A stretch of DNA of 64,000 bases. It comes from JAEUMY01 sp033764435 (GTDB taxonomy: Bacteria; Pseudomonadota; Gammaproteobacteria; Burkholderiales; Usitatibacteraceae). Position 1 is the stretch's first letter. Each line of letters opens with the position of its first letter. The notes below the pieces were generated by a model that worked only from the letters and a program-made list of their open reading frames with translations, was not told where the DNA came from and searched no databases. This document shows, piece after piece, positions 45,656 through 54,789 of the stretch. The translations under genes were made by a program, and so were the position numbers. The stretch is taken from the NCBI GenBank assembly GCA_033764435.1, contig JANRIX010000007.1:1-64000 (forward strand). Reading direction: 5' to 3'.

Positions 45656-47308
45656 ATGAACGCACGTACGCCCCTTGCCCCCTTTCCAGTCTGGCACTGG
45701 CACTTGCCCGAGTTCTTCAACATCGGCGTCGCCTGCACGGACGCGCATCTTGGCACCGAGAACGAGAATCGCATCGCGATGATCGTTGAGGACGACACGC
45801 TGGGCGAATCGCGCGCGACATTCAAACAGCTTGCAGAACGCACCAGCCAGTTCGCGCAACTGCTCAGAAAGCATGGTGTTGCGCCAGGCGAGCGTGTGCT
45901 CATCCGGCTGGCCAACAGCCTCGACTACCCCACCGCGTTCCTGGGCGCAATGAAGGCCGGCTGCGTGGCTGTCCCGACCTCGACCCTGCTGACGGCCGAG
46001 GAAGTGATCTATCTCGCGAAGGACTCAGGCGCTGCGGTTCTCACGCTTGACCACCAGACCTGGGCCGCACTGTCGACGCGCCTCGAGGAACTGCCGTCGG
46101 TGAAGCTGGTGTTGCTCTCTGGCAAGGGCGAAGTCGTGCGAGCAACCGGATTGCCAGTGCTGGAAGTCGGCACCGCCCTTGGCGCCATCACGGCCTGGTC
46201 TGCGCCGCACGCGACCCGCGCCCACGACCCCGCCTATCTCGTCTATACGTCGGGTACCACCGGCTACCCTAAGGGCGTGCTGCATGCGCACCGCGCCCTC
46301 ATCGGACGCGAGCCGGCATCGACCTACTGGTTCCATTTCGATGAGAACGGCGAAGACCGCATCCTCCATTCCGGCAAATTCAACTGGACCTATGTACTGG
46401 GCTCCGGCCTGATGGACCCGCTCTATCGCGGCAAGACCGTCATCGTGCATGAAGGCAGGAACGACGCGGGCCTGTGGACGCGCCTCATCGCCAAGCACAA
46501 GGCCACCATTTTCATCGGCGTGCCGACCATCTACCGCCAGATCGTGCAAAAGACGACAGCGACCAAAGCCGATGTGCCAAGCCTGCGCTTCTGCATGAGC
46601 GCGGGCGAGCATCTGTCCGACGAAATGCTCGGCCAGTGGCGCGCGCGCTTCGGCATGGACATCTATGAAGCCGTCGGCATGTCCGAGTTTTCCTACTACC
46701 TCTCGCAAAGCATCTTCCGCCCCATTCGCGCAGGGTCAGCCGGATTCCCGCAGCCGGGCCACGACATCAAGCTGCTCGATCCGGAAACACTGCAGGAAGT
46801 CGCACGCGGAGACGAGGGCATGATCGCCATTCCCGAAGATGATCCGGGCCTCTTCCTGCGCTACTGGAATCTTCCGGAAGAAACGGCAAAGCTGCGCCGC
46901 GGCGGCTGGTTCCTCACCGGTGACTACGCGCGCATCGACGACGACGGCTATCTCTGGTTTCTCGGCCGCAAGGACGACATCATCAAGAGCTTCGGCTATC
47001 GCGTCTCACCTTACGAGATCGAGCGCGTGTTGAAGTCGCATCCCGAGGTCGCCGACTGTGCCTGTGTCGGCGAAGCGCTGGAAAAGGACAAGCTCCTGGT
47101 GGCGGCCTACGTCATTCCGCAGCCCGGCAGCGCGGTCAGCGCCGACGAGCTCTTTGCCTTCGGCAAGCAGCATCTCGCCGCCTACAAAGCGCCCAAGGTG
47201 GTGTATCTGGCGCAGGAATTCCCGCGGACCAAGAATGGTAAAATTCTTCGTCGCGAAATCAGTCCGGTGATCGCCTCGTCGCGTTCGACGGCGCAATCAT
47301 CCGGCTGA
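45656..47308 (+). CDS. acyl-CoA ligase, benzoate-CoA ligase-like (AMP-binding)
   Basis: 550 residues, ANL superfamily. AMP-binding P-loop YTSGTTGYPKGVLHAHRALIG, A5 region YEAVGMSEFSYYL, hinge GRKDDIIKSFGYRVSPYEIE and catalytic lysine in FPRTKNGKILRRE. Resembles benzoate-CoA and medium-chain acyl-CoA ligases. Downstream of the HpcH-type lyase on the same strand. Substrate is uncertain. Confidence 0.88.
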   Translation: MNARTPLAPFPVWHWHLPEFFNIGVACTDAHLGTENENRIAMIVEDDTLGESRATFKQLAERTSQFAQLLRKHGVAPGERVLIRLANSLDYPTAFLGAMKAGCVAVPTSTLLTAEEVIYLAKDSGAAVLTLDHQTWAALSTRLEELPSVKLVLLSGKGEVVRATGLPVLEVGTALGAITAWSAPHATRAHDPAYLVYTSGTTGYPKGVLHAHRALIGREPASTYWFHFDENGEDRILHSGKFNWTYVLGSGLMDPLYRGKTVIVHEGRNDAGLWTRLIAKHKATIFIGVPTIYRQIVQKTTATKADVPSLRFCMSAGEHLSDEMLGQWRARFGMDIYEAVGMSEFSYYLSQSIFRPIRAGSAGFPQPGHDIKLLDPETLQEVARGDEGMIAIPEDDPGLFLRYWNLPEETAKLRRGGWFLTGDYARIDDDGYLWFLGRKDDIIKSFGYRVSPYEIERVLKSHPEVADCACVGEALEKDKLLVAAYVIPQPGSAVSADELFAFGKQHLAAYKAPKVVYLAQEFPRTKNGKILRREISPVIASSRSTAQSSG

Positions 47309-47417
47309 AACATCCGCAGCGCAGACTGCCGCAGATTCTCCGATCCTCGCAAAGGCAACTTTGCGAGGGCTTTCCATTTGTCTTCACACAACAATATCCG
47401 CCGCCAAAAGAATCCCT

Positions 47418-48074
47418 ATGAATCCCGACCAAAAACTGCGCCCGATGAAGGCCCTGCCGAACTTCATTTTCATGAGCCGCTGGCTGCAGCTGCCGCTCTA
47501 TCTCGGCTTGATCCTTGCCCAGTGCGTCTACGTGTTCCATTTCTGGGTGGAGCTGGTCCATCTCATCGAGGCGGTGTTTGGCAACACGAAGGCGCTCGAG
47601 GCATTGGTGAAGAGCATCGGCTACTCGCTGCCACCGATACTGGACGCTTCAGGCGCGGTGATCGGTTACGAGAAGCCCCAGCTGAACGAGACCATCATCA
47701 TGCTGGTCGTGCTGGCACTGATTGATGTGGTGATGATTTCAAACCTGCTCATCATGGTCATCGTGGGCGGCTATGAGACCTTCGTGTCGCGCATGCATCT
47801 GGAGAACCATCCCGATCAGCCGGAGTGGCTGTCGCATGTGAATGCCTCGGTCCTGAAGGTCAAGCTCGCCACTGCCATCATCGGGATCTCATCCATCCAC
47901 CTGCTGAAGACATTCATCAATGCGGCCAACTACAGCGAAAAGGTGCTGCTCTGGCAGACACTGATCCATGTCGCATTCCTGTTTTCCGCCATGGCCATTG
48001 CCCTGTGCGACCGCATCATGCAACCCTCCGACCACGCGGCCAAGGCGAAAGATGGCCGCGCGCACAACGACTAA
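47418..48074 (+). CDS. YqhA/TIGR00645-family membrane protein
   Basis: 218 residues with four helices. Family marks: FIFMSRWLQLPLYLGLILAQ, NETIIMLVVLALIDVVMISNLLIMVIVGGYETFVSR and KLATAIIGISSIHLLKTFI. No established function; often beside fumarase in betaproteobacteria, as here (23 nt before fumA). Confidence 0.87.
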   Translation: MNPDQKLRPMKALPNFIFMSRWLQLPLYLGLILAQCVYVFHFWVELVHLIEAVFGNTKALEALVKSIGYSLPPILDASGAVIGYEKPQLNETIIMLVVLALIDVVMISNLLIMVIVGGYETFVSRMHLENHPDQPEWLSHVNASVLKVKLATAIIGISSIHLLKTFINAANYSEKVLLWQTLIHVAFLFSAMAIALCDRIMQPSDHAAKAKDGRAHND

Positions 48075-48097
48075 GCCGCCTTCTTCGAGGAACCGCC

Positions 48098-49612
48098 ATG
48101 CCCGCCATCAAGCAGGAAGATTTCATCCAGTCCGTCGCAGACGCCTTCCAGTACATCAGCTACTACCACCCGACGGACTACATCGCCGCGCTGGTCGAGG
48201 CGTACAAGAACGAGCAGTCGCCGGCGGCCAAGGACGCGATGGCGCAAATCCTCATCAACTCGCGCATGGCGGCGGAAGGCCATCGCCCCATCTGCCAGGA
48301 CACCGGCATCTGCATCGCCTTTGTGCGCATCGGCATGGACGCCCGCTGGGACGCAACGTTGACCGTCTCGGAGATGGTCAATGAAGGCGTGCGGCGCGCC
48401 TACACCCACCCGGACAATCCGCTGCGTGGTTCGCTGCTCACCGATCCGGATGGCAAGCGCATCAACACCAAGGACAACACGCCGGCGGTGACGCATGTGG
48501 AGATGGTGGCGGGCGACAAGGTGGAAGTCATCGTCGCGGCCAAAGGCGGCGGCTCCGAGAACAAGTCCAAGTTCGCCATGCTGCTGCCCTCGGACAACAT
48601 CGTGGACTGGGTTCTGGCCCAGGTGCCGACGATGGGCGCCGACTGGTGCCCGCCCGGCATGCTGTCCATCGGCATCGGTGGCACGCCGGAGAAGGCAATG
48701 CTCATTGCCAAGTGGGGAATGATGGAATCCTTCGACATGCATCAGCTGCAGGCGCGCGGCCCGAAGAATCGCGCCGAGGAATTGCGTCTGGAAATTTTCG
48801 AGAAAGTGAACGCGCTTGGCATCGGCGCACAGGGGCTGGGTGGTCTTTCCACCGTTCTTGATGTGAAGGTGAGCGAGTACCCCACCCACGCCGCGTCCAA
48901 GCCCGTTGCGCTCCTGCCGAACTGCGCCGCCACCCGCCACGCGCATTTCACGCTGGATGGCAGCGGCCCGGCGCGACTGGATCCGCCGTCCCTCGACCTC
49001 TGGCCGAAACTTGCGCTGGACTTCTCCCAGTCGCGCCGTGTCAACCTCGACACGCTGACCCGCGAGGAAACCGCCACCTGGAAATCCGGTGACCGCCTGC
49101 TGCTCACGGGCAAGCTGCTCACCGGCCGCGATGCCGCGCACAAGCGTCTGGCCGACATGATGGCCAAGGGCGAGAAGCTGCCGGTCGATTTCACCAACCG
49201 CTTCATCTACTACGTCGGCCCGGTCAATGCGGTCCGCGACGAAGCCGTCGGCCCGGCGGGCCCGACCACGGCATCGCGCATGGACAAATTCACCGACGTC
49301 ATGCTGGCCAAGACCGGCCTCATCGGCATGGTGGGCAAGAGTGAGCGCGGGCCCATTGCCATCGAGGCCATCAGGAAGCATCGCGGCGTGTACTGCATTG
49401 CCGTGGGTGGCGCCGCCTACCTCGTGTCCAAGGCGATCAAGCAGTCTCGCCTGCTGGCGTTCGAGGATCTGGGGATGGAAGCGATCTACGAATTCGATGT
49501 CGTCGACATGCCGGTCACAGTCGCGGTCGACCAGGCAGGCGATTCCGTGCACAAGTCCGGCCCGGCCGAGTGGAAAGCCCGGATCGGCAAGATTCCCGTC
49601 GTCACTGCATAA
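48098..49612 (+). CDS. fumA: fumarate hydratase class I (iron-sulfur)
   Basis: 504 residues, class I FumA/FumB type (alpha and beta parts fused). Cluster cysteines are in RPICQDTGICIAF, DWCPPGMLSIGIGG and LLPNCAATRHAHF. The C-terminal part has NRFIYYVGPVNAVRDEAVGPAGPTT. Oxygen-sensitive TCA enzyme converting fumarate to malate. ATG 48098 fits the conserved MPAIKQEDFIQSV start. Confidence 0.96.
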   Translation: MPAIKQEDFIQSVADAFQYISYYHPTDYIAALVEAYKNEQSPAAKDAMAQILINSRMAAEGHRPICQDTGICIAFVRIGMDARWDATLTVSEMVNEGVRRAYTHPDNPLRGSLLTDPDGKRINTKDNTPAVTHVEMVAGDKVEVIVAAKGGGSENKSKFAMLLPSDNIVDWVLAQVPTMGADWCPPGMLSIGIGGTPEKAMLIAKWGMMESFDMHQLQARGPKNRAEELRLEIFEKVNALGIGAQGLGGLSTVLDVKVSEYPTHAASKPVALLPNCAATRHAHFTLDGSGPARLDPPSLDLWPKLALDFSQSRRVNLDTLTREETATWKSGDRLLLTGKLLTGRDAAHKRLADMMAKGEKLPVDFTNRFIYYVGPVNAVRDEAVGPAGPTTASRMDKFTDVMLAKTGLIGMVGKSERGPIAIEAIRKHRGVYCIAVGGAAYLVSKAIKQSRLLAFEDLGMEAIYEFDVVDMPVTVAVDQAGDSVHKSGPAEWKARIGKIPVVTA

Positions 49613-49630
49613 GGGCTTCACCCTCTTCTC

Positions 49631-51421
49631 ATGCGGCGCCTGGCGCTTCTCGATTCCTCTCCGGCGCTCAGGCTCCGCATCGACCAGTTCGTCAGGGAAC
49701 AATGGCCCGACGCGACCATCGACCTCGTCGACCCGACGACGGAGAATCTCGATGTGAAGCGCGCGGCGTGGGAAGGCTATGACGCGCTCATCATCGGGTT
49801 CATCGAGGATGCCGTCGCGGCGCTGGACCTGGTCTATCTGCTGAAGAACCACGCCGCAGCGCCCCGCGTGCTCTACCTTGCGAGCAACGAGTTCCAAAGC
49901 CGCGGCAGCGAGGCGTTCCTGGCGCTGGCACAGGCATCCCTGCCGCGAGAGACACTGAATCGATTCGATCTGCGCAACACGTTGGGCTCGATCCTGCCGG
50001 GTGACGCCGGCAATCCGCTCGACACGGCCACCCGCGCCATCACCGCCCATCTCAAGTCCCGGGAGGCCGAGGCACGGCAACCCGCGCAGCAGTTTCTGAC
50101 CACAGGCCCCATCACCGCCTTCCCCGCCATCTCGCCGCGCATCGCCGTGCTGGACAGCTCCTATGGCAGCCGCACGCTCATCGGTCTGTTTCTGCACCAA
50201 CGCTGGCCCAACGCGGTGATCGACAGCATCGACCCGTTCACCGAGACCATGCACGGATTGCATTCCATCGCCGCACCAGACGCCAACCTGGTGATCATCG
50301 GCAGCATCGGATCGGTGAGCGAGGCGACGAACGTTCTGGCCAAGTTGCGCAACCGCCCGCTGCCACCGGGGGTCATCCTGCTGGTGAGTGCAGAGCTGGA
50401 AGCGGTGGCGCCGCAGCTAGCGGAAGCGGGCGCGCATGCGGTGCTGCTGCGTGAATCGCTGTCTGCGCGCGATCTCCTCGATGCCGCCACCCGGCTCATG
50501 CGTCAGGAAGGCGAACCACCACTGCCGAACGATCCGTCGCGGGCCCAATTGCCGAGGTTGCAGGCGCGCGGCCGGTTCTCCCTGACCGTGCAAGGCAGGC
50601 GCCAGGATATCTGCATCGAACGCTTCCGCATGCTGGGAAGACTGTCTGGCAACGAGAACAATCATGTCTTCTATGCGGAGCGTCTGATGGACCGCAAGCG
50701 GGCCGTGGTGAAGGTGATGAATGGCGCACCGATTGAACAGCGCAAGGCCCTGCACAGCTTCATTGACCTGTACGTCTACCTCTCTGCGAAAACCGAGCGC
50801 TGCCTGGTCAAGGTGCTGGACGGCGGCATCGCAGGTGACTATCCGTACATGGCGTTCGAATACCTCGTCTCCGGTGATCTCCGCCGCGCCATGCAGGAGC
50901 CGCTGGCACCACAGGATGCGCTGCGCATCACTCGCATGATCGCGGGTGCCCTGTCGGTGCTGCATGCCGACCGCCTGGCGCACATGGACATCAAGCCGGA
51001 AAACGTGTTCTTCCGCGATGACGGGTCCATCGTGCTCATCGATTTCACCCTGGCCACCCGCTTCGGCCTGGTCGCCGGCATGCGCGGCGTGGGCGAGGTC
51101 ATGGGCACGCCGTTCTACATGAGCCCCGAGCATGGCCAGGGCCTGCCGGTCGACGGCCGCAGTGATTTCTACAGTCTCGGCGTGCTCTTCTTCGAAATGC
51201 TCACCGGACAGAAACCTTTTGCCGCCGAAGGGGCGGCCGCCCTCATCTACAAGCACATTCACGACGAAATTCCGCTGCTGCCGCTCCGCTTCCGCGCATA
51301 CCAGCCGCTCGTCGACCGCCTCATGGCCAAGCGGCCGGAGGACCGTTTCCAGGACGCGCGCGAGCTCCTGCCTGCGCTTGATGCTCTGCTGAACGCGCTG
51401 GCTCCAGCACGCCAACCATGA
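49631..51421 (+). CDS. serine/threonine kinase with two pseudo-receiver domains
   Basis: 596 residues. Residues 1-125 and about 168-290 are receiver-like (RRLALLDSSPALRLRI and RIAVLDSSYGSRTLIG at the first strand), but the phospho-acceptor position reads DALIIGFIED and ANLVIIGSIG, so the Asp is Gly in both. The kinase (about 325-590) has the ATP lysine in AVVKVMN, catalytic loop HMDIKPENVFF, and IDFTLAT in place of DFG, with GTPFYMSPEH after it. No membrane segment is seen. Ends 4 bp into mfd. Confidence 0.88.
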   Translation: MRRLALLDSSPALRLRIDQFVREQWPDATIDLVDPTTENLDVKRAAWEGYDALIIGFIEDAVAALDLVYLLKNHAAAPRVLYLASNEFQSRGSEAFLALAQASLPRETLNRFDLRNTLGSILPGDAGNPLDTATRAITAHLKSREAEARQPAQQFLTTGPITAFPAISPRIAVLDSSYGSRTLIGLFLHQRWPNAVIDSIDPFTETMHGLHSIAAPDANLVIIGSIGSVSEATNVLAKLRNRPLPPGVILLVSAELEAVAPQLAEAGAHAVLLRESLSARDLLDAATRLMRQEGEPPLPNDPSRAQLPRLQARGRFSLTVQGRRQDICIERFRMLGRLSGNENNHVFYAERLMDRKRAVVKVMNGAPIEQRKALHSFIDLYVYLSAKTERCLVKVLDGGIAGDYPYMAFEYLVSGDLRRAMQEPLAPQDALRITRMIAGALSVLHADRLAHMDIKPENVFFRDDGSIVLIDFTLATRFGLVAGMRGVGEVMGTPFYMSPEHGQGLPVDGRSDFYSLGVLFFEMLTGQKPFAAEGAAALIYKHIHDEIPLLPLRFRAYQPLVDRLMAKRPEDRFQDARELLPALDALLNALAPARQP

Positions 51422-54400
51422 ACGATCTCACCCAACCCCTGGTCGTCGGCTCCGCTGACGCCTACGCCCTCGCCCCGCAACTCGCCAAAGGGCGGCCACT
51501 GTTCATCATCACTGCGAGCGCCGCCGACGCCGAGCGCCTCGCCCAGGAGCTGGCCTGGTTCCGGCCCGAGCTCACGGTATGCCGTCTACCTGACTGGGAG
51601 ACGCTGCCCTACGACCACTTCTCGCCGCATCCCGACCTGGTGAGCGAGCGCCTGGCCACGCTGTATCAATTTGCGGAAGGCCAGGCCGATGTGGGCATCA
51701 TTCCGGTCAGCACGGCCGTGCTCCGCTTCGCGCCACGCGAATATCTTGCCGGGCGGGCGTTCTTCATCAAGGCTCGAACCCGCCTCAACATCGGCAAGCT
51801 GCGCGAGCAGCTGACCTTCGCCGGCTACACCCACACGGCGCAGGTCGTTGCCCCCGGCGAATATTCGCAACGTGGCGGCATCATCGATCTCTTCCCCATG
51901 GGCAGTGCCGTGCCCTATCGCATCGATCTCCTTGATGACGAGATCGAGAGCATCAAGACATTCGACGTCGATACGCAGCGCAGCATCTATCCCGTGCCTG
52001 AAATCCGCCTGCTCCCCGCACGCGAATTCCCCATGGATGACGCCGGCCGCGCGCGCTTCCGCGAAAGCTTCCGCGACCGTTTCGAAGGCGATCCGTCCAA
52101 GAGCCGGCTGTACAAGGACGTGACCCACAATGTCGCGCCGCCCGGCATCGAGTACTACCTGCCGCTCTTCTTCGAGTCGACGGCCACGCTCATCGACTAT
52201 GCGCCGGCGGGGGCGAGGATCTGCCTGCATGGCGACGTGCATGGCGCCGCCCAGGCATTCTGGAAGGACACGAAGAGCCGCTACGAACTGTTGCGTGGCG
52301 ATCGCGAGCGGCCGCTCCTGCCACCCACGGACATCTTCATGCCGGTGGAGGAATTCTTCGCCTCGCTGAAATCGTTCGAGCGCGTTGGCACGGAGCTGGC
52401 CGCCACGGCCTGCCTGCCGCTGCCACCGCTGGAAATCGACCGGCGCGCGGAAGAGCCCACCGCACGTCTGAAGCGATTCCTGGACAGCTTCCAGGGCCGC
52501 GTGCTGATTGCGGCCGAAAGCGTGGGCCGGCGCGAGACCATGGCGCAGTTTTTCGCCGAACACGGGCTTGCCATCCCGCCGGCTGAATCGCTGGACGAAT
52601 ATTCGCAGTCGGACGCGCGGGTCATGCTGTCCGTGTCCCCGCTGGCCGCCGGCTTCATCTCGCCGGACGGCACACAGGCGTTCGTCACCGAGGCCGAGCT
52701 TTACGCGACACAGGTGCGCCAATCACGCCGCCGCGATGGCCGCCACAAGTCTTCCACCGAAGGCATGCTGCGCGACCTGGCCGAGGTCAAGATCGGCGAT
52801 CCGGTCGTGCATGCGCAGCACGGCATCGGCCGCTACCTGGGCCTCGTCAGCATGGACCTGGGTGAAGGCAGCATGGAGTTTCTCCATCTTGAATATGGCG
52901 GCGGCGACAAGCTCTATGTGCCGGTGACGCTCTTGCATGTCATCGGCCGCTATACCGGCGCCAATCCCGAGTCCGCGCCGCTGCACAAGCTGGGCAGCGG
53001 GCAATGGGAAAAGGCCAAGCGCAAAGCCGCCCAGCAGGTACGCGACACGGCTGCCGAGCTGCTCAACCTCTATGCCCGCCGCGCTGCGCGCCAGGGCTTC
53101 GCCTTCCCGCTGAAGGCGCATGACTACGACACCTTTGCTGGCAGCTTCGCCTTCGAGGAAACGCCGGACCAGGCTGAAGCCATTCGCGCCGTCATCGAGG
53201 ACATGACCTCGGGCAAACCGATGGACCGCCTCATCTGCGGGGACGTGGGTTTCGGCAAGACCGAGGTCGCGTTGCGGGCCGCCTTCGTGGCCGTCATGGC
53301 AGGCAAGCAGGTGGCCATCCTCGTGCCGACCACGCTGCTGGCCGAGCAGCATTTCAACAATTTCTCCGACCGCTTCGCCGAGTGGCCGGTGAAGGTGGCG
53401 GAGCTGTCGCGCTTCCGTTCGCCCAAGGAAGTTGCAGCCGCTGTGAAAGGCTTGGCCGAAGGCACCATCGACATCGTCATCGGCACCCACAAGCTCATCC
53501 AGAAGGACGTGAAGTTCAAGAACCTCGGTCTGGTGATCCTCGACGAGGAACACCGCTTTGGTGTGCGCCAGAAGGAAGAACTGAAGGCGCTGCGCGCGGA
53601 AGTCGATGTACTGACACTCACCGCCACGCCCATTCCGCGTACGCTCGCCATGTCGCTGGAGGGCCTGCGCGATTTCTCCGTCATCGCCACGGCGCCGCAG
53701 AAGCGCCTGGCCATCAAGACCTTCGTTGCGCGGCAATCCGACGGCGTCATCCGCGAGGCGGTGTTGCGCGAACTGAAGCGCGGCGGCCAGGCCTATTACC
53801 TCTACAACGAAGTCGAGACGATCCAGAACCAGTACGAGAAGCTCGCGGCGCTGCTGCCCGAGGCGCGCATCGCCGTCGCCCATGGACAGCTGCGCGAGCG
53901 CGAGCTGGAGCAGGTCATGCGCGACTTCTACCACCAGCGCTCCAACATCCTGCTGTGCTCGACCATCATCGAGACCGGCATCGACGTGCCCTCGGCCAAC
54001 ACCATCCTCATCCATCGCGCGGACAAGTTCGGTCTGGCCCAGCTGCATCAGCTGCGCGGTCGCGTCGGGCGCTCGCACCACCAGGCGTATGCCTACCTGC
54101 TGACCCCGCCCGAGGAAGCGCTGACCTCGAATGCGAAGAAGCGGTTGGAAGCCATCACCATGATGGAAGACCTGGGTGCCGGGTTCCATCTCGCCATGCA
54201 CGATCTGGAAATCCGCGGCGCAGGCGAAGTGCTGGGTGACTCCCAGAGCGGCGACATTCAGGAAATCGGCTTCACGCTGTACACGGAGATGCTGGACCAC
54301 GCCGTGCGTTCGCTGAAGGCTGGAAAGGAGCCTGATTTGTCGCGGCCGCTCAATGTCGCGACGGAAATCAACCTGCACGCCCCGGCGCTTCTACCGGAAG

Positions 54401-54492
54401 ACTATTGCGGCGACATTCACGAGCGGCTGGTGCTCTACAAACGACTGGCCAACTGCGAGACCTTCGACGCGCTGGAGCGGCTGCAGGAATAG
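51418..54492 (+). CDS. mfd: transcription-repair coupling factor Mfd, truncated by an in-frame TAG
   Basis: 1024 residues before a TAG at 54490-54492, about 100 fewer than a full-length Mfd. UvrB-homology part (LPYDHFSPHPDLVSERL, GEYSQRGGIIDLFPMG), RNA polymerase-interaction domain (VKIGDPVVHAQHGIGRYLGL) and helicase motifs GDVGFGKTEVALRAAF, LDEEHRFGV, TATPIPRTLAMS and QLRGRVGRS are intact. The TAG replaces a Glu (GAG) of the usual LQEELIDRFG in the C-terminal D7 domain; the frame continues open and homologous to 54789. A palindrome copy at 51857 and a variant at 52595 lie inside. Confidence 0.93.
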   Translation: MNDLTQPLVVGSADAYALAPQLAKGRPLFIITASAADAERLAQELAWFRPELTVCRLPDWETLPYDHFSPHPDLVSERLATLYQFAEGQADVGIIPVSTAVLRFAPREYLAGRAFFIKARTRLNIGKLREQLTFAGYTHTAQVVAPGEYSQRGGIIDLFPMGSAVPYRIDLLDDEIESIKTFDVDTQRSIYPVPEIRLLPAREFPMDDAGRARFRESFRDRFEGDPSKSRLYKDVTHNVAPPGIEYYLPLFFESTATLIDYAPAGARICLHGDVHGAAQAFWKDTKSRYELLRGDRERPLLPPTDIFMPVEEFFASLKSFERVGTELAATACLPLPPLEIDRRAEEPTARLKRFLDSFQGRVLIAAESVGRRETMAQFFAEHGLAIPPAESLDEYSQSDARVMLSVSPLAAGFISPDGTQAFVTEAELYATQVRQSRRRDGRHKSSTEGMLRDLAEVKIGDPVVHAQHGIGRYLGLVSMDLGEGSMEFLHLEYGGGDKLYVPVTLLHVIGRYTGANPESAPLHKLGSGQWEKAKRKAAQQVRDTAAELLNLYARRAARQGFAFPLKAHDYDTFAGSFAFEETPDQAEAIRAVIEDMTSGKPMDRLICGDVGFGKTEVALRAAFVAVMAGKQVAILVPTTLLAEQHFNNFSDRFAEWPVKVAELSRFRSPKEVAAAVKGLAEGTIDIVIGTHKLIQKDVKFKNLGLVILDEEHRFGVRQKEELKALRAEVDVLTLTATPIPRTLAMSLEGLRDFSVIATAPQKRLAIKTFVARQSDGVIREAVLRELKRGGQAYYLYNEVETIQNQYEKLAALLPEARIAVAHGQLRERELEQVMRDFYHQRSNILLCSTIIETGIDVPSANTILIHRADKFGLAQLHQLRGRVGRSHHQAYAYLLTPPEEALTSNAKKRLEAITMMEDLGAGFHLAMHDLEIRGAGEVLGDSQSGDIQEIGFTLYTEMLDHAVRSLKAGKEPDLSRPLNVATEINLHAPALLPEDYCGDIHERLVLYKRLANCETFDALERLQE
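51857..51868. repeat. palindrome GCGAATATTCGC, copy 16
   Basis: Exact 12-mer in mfd; read GEYSQ at a conserved site (usually GEYAVRG). Confidence 0.9.
52595..52606. repeat. palindrome variant ACGAATATTCGC
   Basis: One mismatch (first base) from the iterated 12-mer, in mfd; read DEYSQ. Confidence 0.6.
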
Positions 54493-54789
54493 CTCATCGA
54501 CCGCTTCGGTCTGCCGCCGGAACAGACCGAGACGCTGCTCGCGAGCCATCAGTTGCGCATCGCGGGCAAGCCGCTCGCCATTGCCAAGATCGATGCAGGG
54601 CCCTCGGCCATCGTGATCCAGTTCGGTCCCGACACGCCGCTGGAGCCGCAGAAGGTCATCCAGCTTGTGCACAAGCACAAGAAGTACAAGTTGGCCGGCC
54701 AGGACAAGTTGCGCATCGAAGGCGACTGGCCCGATGCGAATATTCGCGTGAATGAAGTGAAACGCGTGCTGAAGGAATTGTCGACGTGA
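54493..54789 (+). pseudogene. mfd: 3' remainder of mfd beyond the amber codon
   Basis: 98 codons in the same frame directly after the TAG, beginning LIDRFGLPPEQTETLL and ending VLKELST, matching the last third of Mfd domain D7. Codon use is like the upstream part and there is no further stop, so the nonsense change is recent, or it is a sequencing error or suppressed codon. A TTG at 54553 could restart translation but gives no folded domain. Its TGA overlaps the serB GTG start. Confidence 0.85.
54736..54747. repeat. palindrome GCGAATATTCGC, copy 17
   Basis: Exact 12-mer in the mfd remainder; read DANIRV. Confidence 0.9.

Noticed and set aside
48071..50263. 730-codon minus-strand open frame opposite fumarase and the kinase
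   Set aside because: Composition is His/Arg/Ala-rich antisense shadow and the plus-strand genes have full conserved domains.
52723..54378. 551-codon minus-strand frame opposite mfd
   Set aside because: Shadow of the mfd helicase domains, with no ribosome site or recognisable domain.
54553..54789. Independent small gene starting at the TTG after the mfd amber codon
   Set aside because: Same frame and homologous to the end of Mfd; it would encode only part of a domain.
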